Of a DNA stretch of 64,000 nt, positions 1 to 15,109 are shown piece by piece. The notes under the pieces were generated by a model. That model did not search any database, was not told where the DNA came from, and worked only from the letters and a program-made list of their open reading frames with translations. This DNA comes from Galerina marginata. Taxonomy: Eukaryota; Basidiomycota; Agaricomycetes; Agaricales; Galerinaceae. The stretch lies in assembly GCA_023014335.1 (NCBI GenBank), contig JAECYW010000018.1, forward strand, positions 62,001 to 126,000. Reading direction: 5' to 3'. Both the position numbers and the translations under genes were made by a program. Every line of letters starts with the position of its first letter. Within the stretch, counting starts at the first letter, position 1.

Positions 1-32
1 GATGTATATATATTGCAAAGAGCTTAACTCAC

Positions 33-2066
<2,034 letters not shown>

Positions 2067-2522
2067 CGCAGCCCTACTTCGAGAAGAAAGAAAATGAAGA
2101 CAAAAGACGAAGAGGAAAGAAACGAGCGGTATAACAACAATTTTGAATTTTCTGTGAGCTGGACAAATTACTTAATCCGCCGGACCGGAGGGCCCGCTGA
2201 TTGTGGCATGGTCAGCTCATGAACGACAAGCCCTCCTCGTTCTGGTCGCCCAATTGACCTGTATTAACATTCAGGCATTAAAACATCTGCTCCTACGTTC
2301 TGAGAGCTAAGGCCAAGCTGAAGCTGCCTGTAAAGCTAGTGCGAAGTTCCGCGCCATGACCGCACGACATAGGGGAGCGCGTGATGCCTGATCAAATTCT
2401 TCTCATCGCCTGCTTCCTCAACAAAGTCAAAATGACTAAATCGACACGGACTTTCTTGATTATTAGGTGCTCTAACTCCGGGATTCCACTGCATCTTTAA
2501 CCGGAACTTGTTTTCAACTATC
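2067..2522. promoter_or_regulatory. Divergent intergenic region between MEF1 and the acyl-CoA ligase gene
   Basis: About 450 bp separates two divergently transcribed genes and must hold both promoters. I see no convincing TATA box or repeated motif. The ligase start is put at 2523 because the earlier in-frame start-like codon at 2508 is TTG. Confidence 0.4.
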
Positions 2523-5425
2523 ATGGAGATACACTCCCAAGGGCCTCAGCTTCCCCACATTCCAGACAATGTCACTATCCCCCAGTTCTTGTTCGATTAC
2601 AACCATGAGATCAGGCCGACGAGGCTGAGTGAAACGCCGTGGTTAATCCAGGACGACACCGGGAGGAAGTTCTGGGAAGCAGAAGTGAGTGTCAATGACA
2701 TGAAGCTTGTTCCGCGTGGATTGAAGGTAGCACTTACCGTGCCCAGCTACGCAACCGCACACACGGACTTGCCAGTGCATTACACACGAAGTATAACATA
2801 AGTGAGTGAAAGTCGGAATTGACCCTATATGTACTGATGACCCGGCAGGAGAGGATGATGTTGGTATGCCAGGTCTTCTGGATCGAGATCTACGAAAAAT
2901 TTTGACTGTTTCGAAAACCATCAGTCCTACTGTTCAGTCGTAATCACGTCGGTGAGTAGGCGCCTCTTTTTTCCCAAAATATTCTTATGGATGCTTGTCC
3001 CTTTCCACCTAGATTATCCTGTCGCTATTTGGGCGGTTCATAGGCTCGGAGGCGTAATATCGTATGTAACTGCGTTGAAAGTACCGATATACTCCTGAAT
3101 CCTTCATTCAGGGGAGCAAATCCGGACTTCACCAGTAACGAATTGGTGTACCAGTTGCAGGCGACAAACTGCGTCCTATCATTATTGTTCACCCTGACTG
3201 CCTACAGGTTGCTCTTAGTGCTACAGGACGAAGTAGGATTGCCGCGGGAGTGCGTCGTCTTATTTGACAGCAAGGACATCTCCAATGAGGTATATAAGAA
3301 TTACGAGACGGTCGGCAGCCTGCTCGAATACGGGCTGAGGAATAAACCCAGTTACACCTGAACGGTCGCTGGCCCCAGGTGAAGGGAAAACCAAGCTCGC
3401 TTTTTTGAGCTTTTCATCTGGTACCACTGGTCGTCCAAAGGTCAAATTTCGCCCAATATTTTTTTCCGCTTATAGTTCGCCTTATCCTACCTTTTAGGCC
3501 GTTGCAATCCCCCATTTTGCTTTGATCGCAAACGTGATACAGATCGCTGCCCATAATAGAGTCAATGAAGACTATTGCAACTGGGAGGACCGCCGTTATC
3601 GACCTGGGGATATTGCAATCGGCGGTAAGCCTTCTTATTATTGTTGATATTAGGCGATGTCAGGACGATCTGACAACCTTTCCCAGTCCTGCCGCTCTAT
3701 CGTAAGCTTTCTATTATTATCCTGCCACGTTCCTGGAGGAATAATTAAACGTCTTTGTAGACATATATGGGTTGGTCATTAACGTAGGTGTCCTGTGAAA
3801 TCACACCTGTCTTAACGTACTTACCGGTGAACGTTTCTCTCAACAGTTACACTATATCTTATTCTGCGGGGTAAGTTCCGGCCTCGTGTCCGAAAGAAAA
3901 TGCCGCTCAAGTCCCTCTAGATGTCTCTAGTTGTGGTCCCAAAATTTAACTTTGTAGAGATGCTGAAAAGCATAGTCCGTCACCGCATCGGCCACCTTTT
4001 GTGAGTGCCCGACATGAATGCATTCTCTTACATTCAGTCCTAAAGTTGCGCACTAATCCAACCAGGCTAGTTCCTCCCCAAGTGGTTTTAATTTGCAAGG
4101 TAAGGCCTTGGTATGCTTTTTCGGTCTGGAAGTGGCTCATCTCAATGGGTTAAAATCAATCCAGCACCCCGTCGTGAAGAATTACGACCTTCACAAATAC
4201 ATCCGATCGATCATGTGTGGGGCGGCTCCTCTTTCTCATGAGTTGAATCACCAGCTCTTTGAAATGTTCCCAAATGCACATATCGGCCAGGCGTACGGTA
4301 ATCATTTTTTTTTTGCCTGAAGTTTCAAGGCACAGCATTAATAGCATGTTATAGGAATGACCGAAACTTGCACCGCTACCACTATGTGGTCTCTGACCCA
4401 GAAGAGGGGAATCTCAGGAGGTAAGTAGCGATCGTGATGTAGGTTTTCGTTCAAAGAGCTTAAATAATTTGGCGCCGGAAGGCAGCGGACAGCTCCTTCC
4501 AGGGACTGTCGCTCGCGTCGTTAGACCAGACGGCTCTTTAGCTGGTTTTGACGAAGCTGGGGAATTAATTATCAAAACACCTTCTGTTGCTCTGGGTTAT
4601 TTAAACAATGCCCAAGCGTATGTATATTCTGTCGACTTCTGGCACCATTCTGGGTTCTGAAACTCTCGCCTTTCACCACTTCTAGGACTAAGGAAACATT
4701 TATTGATGGGTAAGCACCGTTTTCCATGGGAATTGACTTGCAGTTTGTCGATGCCGTCATTTAGTTGGGTAAGGACAGGTGACGAAGTAAAGATTGGGAA
4801 GGACGGAGAGGTGGTGGTTCTCGACCGCCTGAAGGTTTGCAGACTAATTTTTTCTCATCAACGCCGTGCGCGCCTGACCTTGTCTACCGGGTGTAGGAAA
4901 TTATGAAAGTACTGAGGCTAGCCGTCGAATTTTTCTTCTTCGCTGACATGTCGCTTTTTAGGTTAAAGGGTTTCAGGTTGCTCCTGCCGAACTTGAAGGA
5001 TGCCTACTTGATCACGAAGACGTTTCCAATGCTTGTGTTGTTGGCGTCCCTGATGACTACAGTACGTCCAGTGCGATAGCGCGCGCGAATGGGTAAAGAT
5101 CTTATCTGTAAATTCAGGTGGCGAAGTTCCTCTTGCGTTTGTCGTGCTAACGGCAGAGGCGGCAAGTCGGGCTGGTAAAGGCAGGGATGAGGCTGATGGA
5201 ATCAAAGCATCTATTATCAAGGTGAATATAATTTGTGTCCTGATGATGTGGAGTGCCTTCGCTGAAAATACCTAGCATGTTGCGGATAACAAAATCAGCT
5301 ACAAGCATCTAGCAGGAGGAGTGGAGTTTGTTTCCGTCATCCCCACCTCACCCAGTGGCAAACTCCTTCGTCGTGTTTTGCGCGATGAAGGCAAGAAACT
5401 TAGGAAGGTCAAGCCGAAACTCTGA
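2523..5425 (+). CDS. ANL-superfamily acyl/aryl-CoA ligase (4-coumarate/phenylacetyl-CoA ligase type)
   Basis: AMP-forming ligase that adenylates a carboxylic acid and transfers it to CoA. The gene is broken into many small exons; splicing by GT-AG restores a continuous protein. Visible motifs in order: DYPVAIWAVHRLGGVIS and GANPDFTSNELVYQLQ near residues 80-120; the P-loop-like A3 motif SFSSGTTGRPKAV (the intron 3439-3496 falls inside it); GAAPLSHEL; a split GMTE; the A7/A8 region GWVRTGDEVKIGKDGEVVVLDR; KVKGFQVAPAELE; and the catalytic lysine motif SPSGKLLRR near the C-terminus. Length and motif order match full-length fungal members. There is no clear peroxisomal SKL tail (it ends KPKL). 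Substrate cannot be read from sequence; this family is often expanded in wood- and litter-decay fungi. No frame breaks were found. Confidence 0.9.
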
Positions 5426-5978
5426 TCCACTTTCCTTAGGATGCAGTGTGAAAGGGAGAGACATATACGACATTCAGCGATTATTCCCCAGTATGCCGGT
5501 TAAGGAAGGATTTAATGGAATAAACCTCGAACGACGTACATAACTCGTCTAACTTGGAATAAATATCCTCTTTGGCAGGAGTGACCAGCACTCCGCCTGG
5601 CTCGCGTTCAGGTATTTTGGACTCGAAACCCATAGGCACACTCCTCCTTCGTCTTTGGACGTGGAGGAGAGAAAAGCGCCATATAAACTCCATTCTGAGC
5701 CTGTAAACCGCGGCTTCGCAACGTGAAGGTTTTTTTTACTCTCCGTATTGTCCTGAATGCAAATTTTCTAAAAAGATAGGGCCACACTTTTAATGAGGAG
5801 TGTGTGACCCAGTAGAGTTTGTGCCAAGTTTGTGCATAAATACGAATTAGACGCCGGAAGGCAATATCTGGATAGTCTTGGTGCGTTTCAAATTGTAAAC
5901 AGTACATTGCCACAGGTAGTATAGATCAGTCTAGAGCAAAGTTAGTATGAGGAAGAGAATATGAATGAAAGGCATACC
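5426..5978. other. Convergent intergenic stretch, no confident gene
   Basis: Lies between the stop codons of the ligase (+) and TSR2 (-), so it should hold both 3' ends. Minus-strand open frames of 101 codons (5608-5913) and 70 codons (5481-5693) overlap here. I recognise neither and found no intron that joins them convincingly, so I do not call a gene. Confidence 0.4.
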
Positions 5979-6560
5979 TCATTTTCTTCTCCCTTTCCCT
6001 TTTACCAGAGTAAAGCCGTCTTCATCGATCTCCGGCTCTCTTGGGTTACTTGCTCTTGGATGCTCCAAGAGTTGGGGCACTTCCTCTTCCTCTTCATCAT
6101 CTTCACCATCCTCATCGTCTTCCCACTCTTCGGTGTCGTCTGCGACTTTCGCATCCAATTTCTTCCCTTTAACCTTGTCAGCACGCTCTTCGAACTTCAA
6201 GACGAGATCTTGCTTAGAAAGCCTCGTAACCTCCCACAGGCGAACGATGTCCTGTGCGACACCTTCTGCGCTTCCGTCCTCTAAAACGGCATCAAATTCG
6301 TCGGCCATGACTTGCAGGAGGAGTTCTTCGATATATTGGTCATCTGGAGTAGGTATCTGCTCTTCGAAACTGTCGACAATGACTCCGGCCAACCAGGTAC
6401 GCTTAGCCGTCCCACTCGAGCCTCCCCAGTTTTCTTGGATGGCGATTCGCAGAATTTCCCAAGTGGCCAGCCGAGCTATGACTCCACGGGCGAATAATAC
6501 AGAGGTCGCTGGAGGAGGAGCGGTGGTTTGAGGTGGTTCCATTTCAAGATCGGTTTCCAT
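5979..6560 (-). CDS. TSR2: Pre-rRNA-processing protein TSR2
   Basis: Escort protein that shields the ribosomal protein eS26 and delivers it to pre-40S particles; needed for 20S pre-rRNA processing. This is one exon of 193 residues, the usual size for the family. The N-terminal half holds the family's WGG signature in 'QENWGGSSG' (about residues 43-51), within a helical region. An acidic stretch around residues 147-165 (EEWEDDEDGEDDEEEEEVP) is typical. The C-terminus 'DEDGFTLVKGKGRRK' is the conserved DGF-basic tail. It shares a 218-bp intergenic region with the divergent LAA1 gene. No odd features were seen. Confidence 0.9.
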   Translation of the reverse strand: METDLEMEPPQTTAPPPATSVLFARGVIARLATWEILRIAIQENWGGSSGTAKRTWLAGVIVDSFEEQIPTPDDQYIEELLLQVMADEFDAVLEDGSAEGVAQDIVRLWEVTRLSKQDLVLKFEERADKVKGKKLDAKVADDTEEWEDDEDGEDDEEEEEVPQLLEHPRASNPREPEIDEDGFTLVKGKGRRK

Positions 6561-6778
6561 GATTGACGCTCCAGAGTCCTAATATGTCAAAACCCACGAT
6601 AGTAAGCTTGTTACTCTGGTTCTTCGGTGCTCGTGCTCACTGTGCGGTTCACCGAGCGTACGTCCGAGATTGATAAATTGCGCGTCGTGAGGCCGTGGGA
6701 ATGATTTACCCAACTAAGATTTGGCTGAGCATTCTGCTCTCCTCTCATTTCGTCTGCTTCATTGCATAGCCGGCTTCT
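6561..6778. promoter_or_regulatory. Bidirectional promoter region TSR2 / LAA1
   Basis: Only 218 bp lie between the divergent start codons, so regulation is probably shared. I see no strong TATA box. The LAA1 ATG is taken at 6779 because it is followed by a short exon with a GT donor, and the next exon reads SELSGENGEVYLFQWLSS, typical of the family's N-terminus. Confidence 0.4.
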
Positions 6779-9700
6779 ATGTCGAATGAAACGGTAGCAA
6801 TACAAGAAATCCAAGAGGTGTGCTGACAGCCGTTCTGCGGTTCTTGTTCTTACGCTTTGGAGGCAGTCAGAACTCTCAGGAGAGAATGGAGAGGTCTATC
6901 TCTTTCAGTGGTTGTCTTCCACTGAAAAGAAGCTAGAAAGTATACCAATAGTGAGTAACATTCGACGTGTTGTTACATTCAACATCTAACTTTGTTAATC
7001 AAGGCAGATCTCAAACCAAAACAGGGAGATTTAGAGAAGGTGTTCGTCAAAATCATTTCTGCGGCAGAGCCATACCCTACGCCAGGACGCGCCATCCGAA
7101 ACCTCGTCGGACGATGTTTGATCACCTTGTATACCCGGGGAGAAACAAGAACGCTTTTCGACACGTTGCAGGCCTTTCTGAGGATAGTGGGCGATTTCAA
7201 GTCGACCGACAAAGATGTTGTCAAGATGTACGTCGCCTCCGATTTAGAGACCCATCTGATTCTTAATCGTCTTTAGCGCCGCATTTTCTTGCATTGGAGA
7301 TCTCATGAGCACATTCGGATCTAATGCAAGTCTCTATCTCTCCTGTCATTCTGCGTTTTATTCAGTCATCCATAGGTCATGTCTTTTATGGCCGAGATTA
7401 CGACGGTAACTCTCAAGACCCACAAGTCGTCAACTGTGAGTAGAATCCTATGTTTGCCATTCGATTCATGCTTAGGTTGTATCACTAGTCCTCAATACGA
7501 TACCATGCCCTTATAACACTTTACAAATCGTTGACAACGGCGAGACGGGCAGTGACGGATGCGACATGTAAAGACATTCTGAAGCAGATGAAGTCAGGAT
7601 TAACGGACAAGTCACTGGCAATACAACGTGCTGCTTCACAGGTAAGCAATGAGCTCTACCTCTCAGTAGTTTTTCTAAAGTGCCCAGGTCATCATCGCTA
7701 TGTACTCTTCAAGTGACGCTTCTATTCTTACTCCCAGCGAGCTCGACTCTATCATTACCCAATGTGTAAAGAGTCTCGATACCGTCGATCAAGCCACACG
7801 CCATTCACATGCCCAACTCGTAGGCCATATTCTCGCGTCCACACAAATCGAACGTGCCGTGTCGGTCCCGCAGGTGACACAGAAGGGAGGACAGAAAGAT
7901 GGGACAGCTGACCAGCAAGACGATGAATTGTCCTCGTCGAATGCAGCAGCAGAAATCACCAAACCGATGCTCACGCCGAACGAGATGTTCGTGCACCTCT
8001 CAACGCATTTTAACAAGTCAAATGCTTCGCGCAAGACTCGGATCGGTATATTCGATTTCTACGCTGCGGTTCTCACCAAGCTCGGAGCCTCCTTCGTTGA
8101 GACCAACTTTTCCCTGATAGTCTCGCATCTCGTGCAGGACATTATTTCGAGTCCAGCGTAGTGGAAGCAATCGATACGAGGTGCTCCTTACGAGGTCGTT
8201 AGTGGGGATTTTACTGAGGGATCTGGTCGGGGTGAGGATGCTTGAGTGAGCAGGGACAGATTGCCGCCATTCAAGAGCTCGCGAACTCGTATCTGAAGCG
8301 GTGGCCTGCGATGATGCCAGGACAGGTGGCTCCATCCTCACCGGTTCTCGTAGTTGTGTTGAGAGAGGTGGCAGGTTTACTGCAACAGCTAGGGAATGCT
8401 CCGCCTCCGGTACAGGTAACTCAAGCCAGCGACTACATTTGTCTGTAAAGTACTTACATACTTTCCCAGAACGCCCTTGGCGGAACCTCTGGTGACCCTC
8501 CTCTCGCATCCAAGTCATACCGTGCGTGTCACTGCATCATGGGCACTCCGATGCTTTCTGTTATTCCACCCCTCTCCGTCTACCGAAGACCATTCTTACT
8601 GTCATGGACAAACTCCAAAGGGACCTCTCATCCATCCTCAACCCCTAGCAGTTCAACCGACGTCCCATTACGCACACTGGGACATGCATATGGTCTGGCC
8701 GCCCTCGTATCCATCATTCCTCAACGACCGCTGTATGTCTCCTACGACGTCAGCGCTAAAGTCCTTGACATGGCGACGCAGCTGCTCAAACGTGCCGGAG
8801 AACACGATGTAAAGATTGCTGGTGTGGAGGTAGAAGTCGCTTGGACGTTGATTGCTTCGCTGATGTCGCTCGGACCCTAACTTTGTTCGCCCACACCTTC
8901 CCCAACTCCTTGTCCTCTGGCGGAATGCCCTTCCGAAACCGACGACGAAGGATTCAGTCACAAACTGCCGGGCGATCGATATACGAATGGTTATTCCTCC
9001 TTCACGTCAGGGAGAGTGCCCTAGGCGCCTATTCTGTGCTTCCTGGAGAATAATTCCTCGACGTTGGTGACACTTGATGTGGCGCGTCGGATTGCTTCCC
9101 TTTTGAGCAATGCGTTGTCATTCGCGAACAATTTCATATCGCAGAACGTTGAGGATCCAGCCGACTCTCAACTTCCTGTAGTGGTGAGAAAAGGCCTGAA
9201 CATGCGCGAGCGAGAGGCTCTGCTTCGCCGGCGCGTGCACCAGTGTTTTACGGCCCTTGGGTTCTCTAGTATCCCAGATGCTACACAGATGATCTTACTG
9301 CAGTCTGTTGTTGCGCTTTTTGCTAGTCCTGATGGCTATGCTGGATCATCTGTGCAAGCAGCAATTGCATCTTCCTCTGGTACTTTCTCTTCAGTTTGGC
9401 AAAGTGTAGATGGATATGCATATGGAGTGACATTTAACGAGGTCGTTGATTTGGGAGGGGTGGACAGTGGGAATGCAAGTGGTGGTGTGTCACAAGGGGT
9501 GCACGATTATCTGAACCGAGATACAGTGGAAGTGTCTATTGATACGTTGGTGCGTGACCTCTTGAACATAATAGGAAAGTTTTGGTTTAACCATCTCTGT
9601 AGAATCGAAAACCGATCCTAGGCGCATGCGAACACGACCCGCTCTCTCTTGTCCAGGTCAAATTCTCTGACACCGAATATCAGCTCATCGAGCCTCCACC

Positions 9701-12700
9701 ACCCGCTACATCAGTCGTCGATACCGCAATCGAGCTCTTCTCCAAGCTCCTCCCTTTGCAGGACCTCACATCGACGCAGAAAGTGATCTCGCAGCTCTTG
9801 GAGTCGGTTCGGTCACCGAAGCTGGAAAAGAACGCCGGAAGGAAGGCAGCAGTGCTTGTCAATGCCAATGTTGCGCTTGTTTTGGCACTGAGGATTGCGA
9901 GCACGTCTTATTTCCGCCAGTCGAAGGACACCTTTGGAAATACGCAGATTACGAGCTTGTTATCGCCTTTCTTGATGGTAAGTTTTTAGCCTGCTCGTTT
10001 GACTTTTCTCAACATTTGTTCGTGTAGGATGCTCTCGTTGATGGCGATCTCGTGTTAAGGTCTGCAGGTAGTGAATCCATTGGTCGACTCGCGAGCTTGT
10101 CCGGCACAAATTACCTTACCAGCCAGATCAAGAATCTCGTTGACCAAGTCGTCAACAACCGCAATCCCTACGGTCGAGCTGGATGTGCCCTTGCCTTTGG
10201 CGCAATCTACAGCCACGTCGGAGGCTTAGCGGCTGGCCCACTGCTCAAGACAACTGTCAATGTCCTCATGTCGCTGATCAATGACCCCCACCCTGTGGTT
10301 CATTTCTGGGCCCTAAACGCACTTGCTCGTGTCATCAATGCCGCCAGTTTGGCATATGCACCGTTTGTCTCTGGCACTCTTGGCATGTTGCTGAAGGTCT
10401 ACCTTACAGAGTCTCATGAACGAGAAGGAGGTTCATTGTCGAACTCCAATATTAGTGGGGATTTACCGGCATATCCTATCGTCTGCCAGATTATTGATTC
10501 GGTCATCACTGTCCTCGGCCCTGATATCCAAGAATCATCGAGGACCAGAGCTTTGGTGCAAAGCCTAGTCAATGAATTTTCGTTGGAAGACGACGAAGGC
10601 ATATGTGTCGAAGCCATCAAATGCATCCAGCACTTCCTCATGTTTGCCCCTGAGCACGCCAACATCCCAGACCTCGTCAAACGCTTTAGAAGTCATTTGT
10701 CTTCTTCCCGTCGACCCCTAAAATTGGCTTCCATTAATGCCCTTTATCAGCTAGTACAAAAAGATGCCTTGTCGATGTCGAAGCTTGGCGGCGATCAACT
10801 TGTAGAAGACCTGTTTGGGATGCTGGACGACGACTCATCGGTCCAAGGTGTGCGGAATGTGATTTCCAGTTGGCTCCAGCAAACGGTCATCTACAATCCG
10901 TCTGCATGGATCGACCTTTGCCAACGCATTATGGCCCGTACAACTGCTTCTCAACAAGTGGCCGACGCTGCTACCCGACAGAACCTACGGGATGATGAAG
11001 GAGAATCACTCAACGTTGGATTGTCACAGGAATCGAAGAGTGGTGGTCGAGGACATCTCACGTCGCGATGGAGGACACAACTTTTCGCCCTGCAATGTCT
11101 ACACGAAATTTGCATCATCGTTTCTACCAGCGGGCGACGAGAGCACCTCAATGCGATTCTGGCGCGTAGTCAGGGCATCCCAACCTCTGGTCTTTTATTT
11201 TCTCGAGTCAGCGACCTCATAAAGATGGCGTTCACTGCATCTACGGCCTACGTTACTGAGATTCGTCTTGCTGGGCTGGTTGTGCTTCGCGATGTTATTG
11301 AGGTATGTGTTCGACTGTTGATTGTTTCTGAGTGTCCTACATATCCTATTTCTTTGAGATGTTTGCTGCATCACCGGACCCTGCATACGACGATGCCCTG
11401 CTCTTAGAACAGCATCAAGCACCTATAACCGCCGCTCTTACCCCTGCATTCTCTTCAGACTCGACGCCCGAAATTCTGGCCTCTGCTGTCCATGCATGTG
11501 CCGTCTTCGTTGGATGTGGTGTTGTCAAAGATGTTGGTCGGATGGGTCGGATCTTAAAACTTCTTATCACGGCTCTAGAGCAATCAAAAGGTACTTCTGG
11601 TTGAAATATACTACTTGCGACTTTCTGACAAGCCGTACTCACAGATTCAGGCATGCTCTCCCTCGGAGAAGCTGGAGAGCTTAGTCCGAATGCATCTGCC
11701 ATGCTGCGTATATCAACTTTGTCCGCATGGGCACAGCTTCAAGTATCGAGCGTTCAGCAAGGGTATTTGGAGAACGTGGTCAAGCCTTACCGATCGACAC
11801 TGTGTTCGTTATGGGTCGCTTCCCTACGAGATTACGCCAGCATCAGAATTGACTCCGAGTTCCTTCACGACACATCCTCCGTGGTCGATTCTTCATACTC
11901 CAGTCTAGGTAAAGAGGTGTTGCTTCCGGTGAGTACTTTGCTTTATTGTTGCTTCATAATTTATGTTTTCCAGTACTATTCCAAGGCATGGTCCATTATT
12001 CTCCAGGCTGTAGCCACCGCAATGCAAGCTGGCGACCCCCACATCCTGGCCGCCATGGATGGTCAAGAAGTCAACGAAGTTAAAAAGGATCTCGTATCGA
12101 CGTCAGACCGAAAAGAACCTACTGCTTTCTTTTTCGTCATATTTGGTCTGGTCTACGAGGCTCTCGCTACATCGTCAGCAGATTCCTCGTCAACAACGGC
12201 CGCGCGGCAGTCAAGCGTCGTTTCTGCCCTCCAAGCCCTCAAATGCCTCGTGCGACCCGAATATTCTGGTTCGGCCATCATGGAACCAACGATTTTCGAG
12301 GAGTTCATTAGTCTTTGTTATCGGATGGGCATGACGGAGTCAGCTGGTATCCAAGTGCACCTAGTTGAGATGCTCGCTATTTTCGCAGCGTCCCAGTCGT
12401 CATCGGGTATGCAGAGCTCTGATGTGCTTACCCTGACGTCGCCTCCGGCACATTGTTTGCGTATTTGTGCCCATATTTTGAAGCACTCGACGTCACCGTC
12501 TCGTGCTAGCGCTGCGCGTGAGTTGCCTTGTGTTTTTCGGTTTTTTTAATTAGAATAGTACTGACAGATCTGTGACAGAGGGACAGCTTTCAGATCGCAT
12601 TGTTCTCATTTCGACGTGTCTCTCTGCGTTTGCTTCGATTGCTGCTTCTGTCAACACTTCGCAAAGGGAGGATATAAGAGGGGTTGCGATTCTTCTATAT

Positions 12701-13746
12701 AATGGTTTTTTTTTCTTTCGCTTTGTGGTGTTTCATCCCTTCTAAACGCTTTTGTAGATCTACTGAAAGATGAATCTTCCGAAATTGATTTGGTGGGACC
12801 TACACTTCCCGCTTTGAAGACGTTACTCGATCTTCCAGTGGTCGCGGGTCCTGACGACAGGGACAGATACTCGCGGCTAGTTCATGCCCTCCTTTCTGCT
12901 TGTCTTCTCAACATCGATAGCATGCGGTGAGTTCTGAAACGGTTTCTGGCGGATGATTTATTAATGTGTTTGTAGTGGTCGACACGGAGCAATATCTACC
13001 AAGAAAATCAAAAACAACATGCTCGGTGCCGTCCTGGTTCTTACTGTCGTTCCTTTGTGGGTCAAAATTGGAAGAGAGGTCGTCGAGCACGGTTGTTTCT
13101 TGATCTCGCAAAAACTCTTGGATGAAGATGAGGTAGCTCTCCAATCTCACTACCAGATCGTCTCCGTTTAACATTTATTTTCTAGGTGTCTCTTACAGCT
13201 GCTCATTGCACGAAGACGCTGATCCTTGCATCGGCCTCTGGCAACCCCATGCTCCGCCAGTGTGCTCGGCTCCTCGTCCCTGGCCTCATTGAATTCGTGG
13301 CCAAGATGTCGCCGCTTGTTCATGATGGAACGCTTTCGGAAGTGCAGTCAGCAGCTATCGGCGAGGTTTGGAAGGCGTTCGGTGCGCTGTTGACATCTAC
13401 ATCGGAGGAAAATCGTGCGTTTGCTTTTAGTTCGTTAACAGTATATGTTCGCTGAAATTTCCTCATAGGTCCGAGACTTCTTGGCGTCTTCCTACCGACG
13501 ATCTCCCTTCTCCTCGCCAATACACAGCCATCTCAGCCTGTGGCTGCATCGATCACGACGCAAACGGTCTCACAGCTACTTTCATTTGCGACAACGTCAC
13601 CTGTATCCTTCAAAGAAGCGCTAGGAAAGTTGGATGCTCCTACACGAGAATTACTGGAACTCTGCATTCGCAGAGCGGTTGGTGGAAGTGCGGCTGGTGC
13701 TTCTCAAATGGCTGCAAAACCTCAGATATCACTGAGATCGTTTTAA
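6779..13746 (+). CDS. LAA1: Large HEAT-repeat protein, LAA1/HEATR5 family
   Basis: Scaffold of stacked HEAT repeats. Family members (yeast Laa1, animal HEATR5/p200) bind the AP-1 clathrin adaptor at the trans-Golgi and endosomes. About 7 kb and about 15 exons encode roughly 2000 residues. Diagnostic stretches include RYEVLLTRSLVGILLRDLVG, LSEQGQIAAIQELANSYL, RTLGHAYGLAALVSIIPQ, NNRNPYGRAGCALAFGAIYS and HPVVHFWALNALARVI. It ends 'AAKPQISLRSF'. Seven one-base insertions break the frame between 8156 and 9030 (near 8156, 8244, 8555, 8643, 8876, 8963 and 9030); removing any one base at each restores family-like protein. The intron ending near 9592 has no good GT donor. 9600-13746 reads cleanly apart from introns. 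Real loss of function is possible, but the absence of other damage argues for sequence error. Confidence 0.85.
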
Positions 13747-13889
13747 ACTTGTAATCCTTTCTGCTTTATTTATTGTACTCATAATACACTTTCTCTTACA
13801 ACGGGTGAAGATTGAAATGGCGAAAGTGGTTGACGAAATGAAGGGTACGTTGTAGAGCAACTGTAATTATCGCAAAGCAGTTATGATCC

Positions 13890-15054
13890 AACAGCTACCG
13901 TACGTCTCCTGGATTTGTCCGCCCAAGGTTGTTCACAAACGACAGGTGATGGTGTGGGCGGCGTGGTGGTGGACGTAAGAGAACATGGTGGTGTTGATGT
14001 TATCGGATAACCAACTTGAATCCGAGTGGAGCGCGTAACGGAGGTGGAAAGGAGGATCTAAGGAAGTGGAAAGGTGGTCAGCATCGAGTGAGGGTCGGAA
14101 AAGGAAAGGACGGACCTACTGGAATCGTTCGAGGCGGCGTATGGAATGAAGGACTGCCAGTGGCGAAGATTTATGTGCGTGATAAGGAACCTAATGCAAA
14201 GGAAATTGGATGATTGGTCGTTATTATTGGAGAATAATCAACGCGTGCTTACTTTTCGATCGCTTATCGTAGGGGAGGACCTAAGGGATGGGGGGAACGA
14301 GGAAAAAAATGTTAGCAACTAGTACATAGTTCTATCTACTCTTCCGCCAGTGGAGCATGCTCGACTTGATTCTGGTCATTTTCTTCTGGTTGTCGATTCT
14401 ATCTACGAGTACGGTGGGGGAACAGGGTGCAGGCCGTGTTGGTGGGGCGAGGCAAAGCAGAGAAACCGCCCTGTCGTGTTTTTATCGTCAGCGAGGACAA
14501 TAAGGCTGGGGTGAAACGACTTACGTTGAATGCGAAAGGCGGCCATGGAAATCACCGGTGGAGTGGAACACGAAAGGTGAATGATTAATGACTGGCAACA
14601 GGTTTGGAGACAAGTGGTAGCAATAAAGTGGGTGCGCTTAAAGACGTGTTCGAGAATGATCATCGCCCTGTGATAACATTAGAAGAGTTAATGGAAAGGC
14701 GATGGGATATGATGCATACACAGTAGAGATAACAAGCCGCTATGGCGATTGTCAGCCAACCTGGGGATCGAAAAGACGACGTCGCACGGCATACAAGGAT
14801 GGGCCTGTGGTCAAATAAATGTCAGAGTAAGTAGAGAGACGATGGAAGGTACGACGTACTTCAAATCGCTAGGTTGGATGGACGTTCTATCGAGCTCGAC
14901 GGCGACAGGGAGATTGTAGGATGCATCGCAGTGGCATGGAGAGAATATCGCCTAAGAGAAGGAGATGGAGGCGAGTAGATGAGGTTTGAGATGAAAGGAT
15001 GGAAGAGGAGATGGCGGGGTTTAAGTAGTCGTTCAAGCTCAGTGTGGCTGACTT
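13890..15054 (-). other. Array unit 1
   Basis: Starts at the GTGGCTGACTT motif (15044-15054, as seen on +), head to head with unit 2. The GGGGTTTAAGTA block follows at about 15017. The invariant 53-bp block is at 14335-14387. Downstream, 14060-14130 resembles the 'GGTCAGCATC...' exon of the other units, so the weak plus-strand open frame at 14016-14213 is a shadow. Frames are poorly kept, so I give no protein. Confidence 0.6.
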
Positions 15055-15109
15055 CAGGCCAGCCGCGTATCTGCGAACTTGAATGATCGAACAAATCAAA
15101 GTCAGCCAC
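15044..15109. promoter_or_regulatory. Shared head-to-head promoter of array units 1 and 2
   Basis: GTGGCTGACTT at 15044-15054 and its exact inverse AAGTCAGCCAC at 15099-15109 face outward with 44 bp between them. The same 11-mer occurs once at the start of every other unit: 18252-18262, 20226-20236, 24762-24772, 26751-26761 and 28693-28703. In those single units a second, inverted GTCAGC half-site lies about 40-90 bp further upstream. The pair therefore looks like a dyad binding site, and here each half serves as the near site of one unit. Confidence 0.55.

Noticed and set aside
5481..5913. Possible small minus-strand gene between the ligase and TSR2
   Set aside because: Two frames look faintly protein-like but no start, intron or family supports them; likely 3' untranslated DNA.
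8642..8877. Programmed +1 frameshifting in LAA1 at CCC-TAG and CCC-TAA
   Set aside because: Contexts are suggestive, but five other breaks in the same 900 bp share no such motif and the relatives need no shift. Sequence error explains all of them more simply.
14016..14213. Small plus-strand frame MNPSGARNGG...
   Set aside because: The same DNA aligns with a minus-strand exon of the array units, so it is a shadow.
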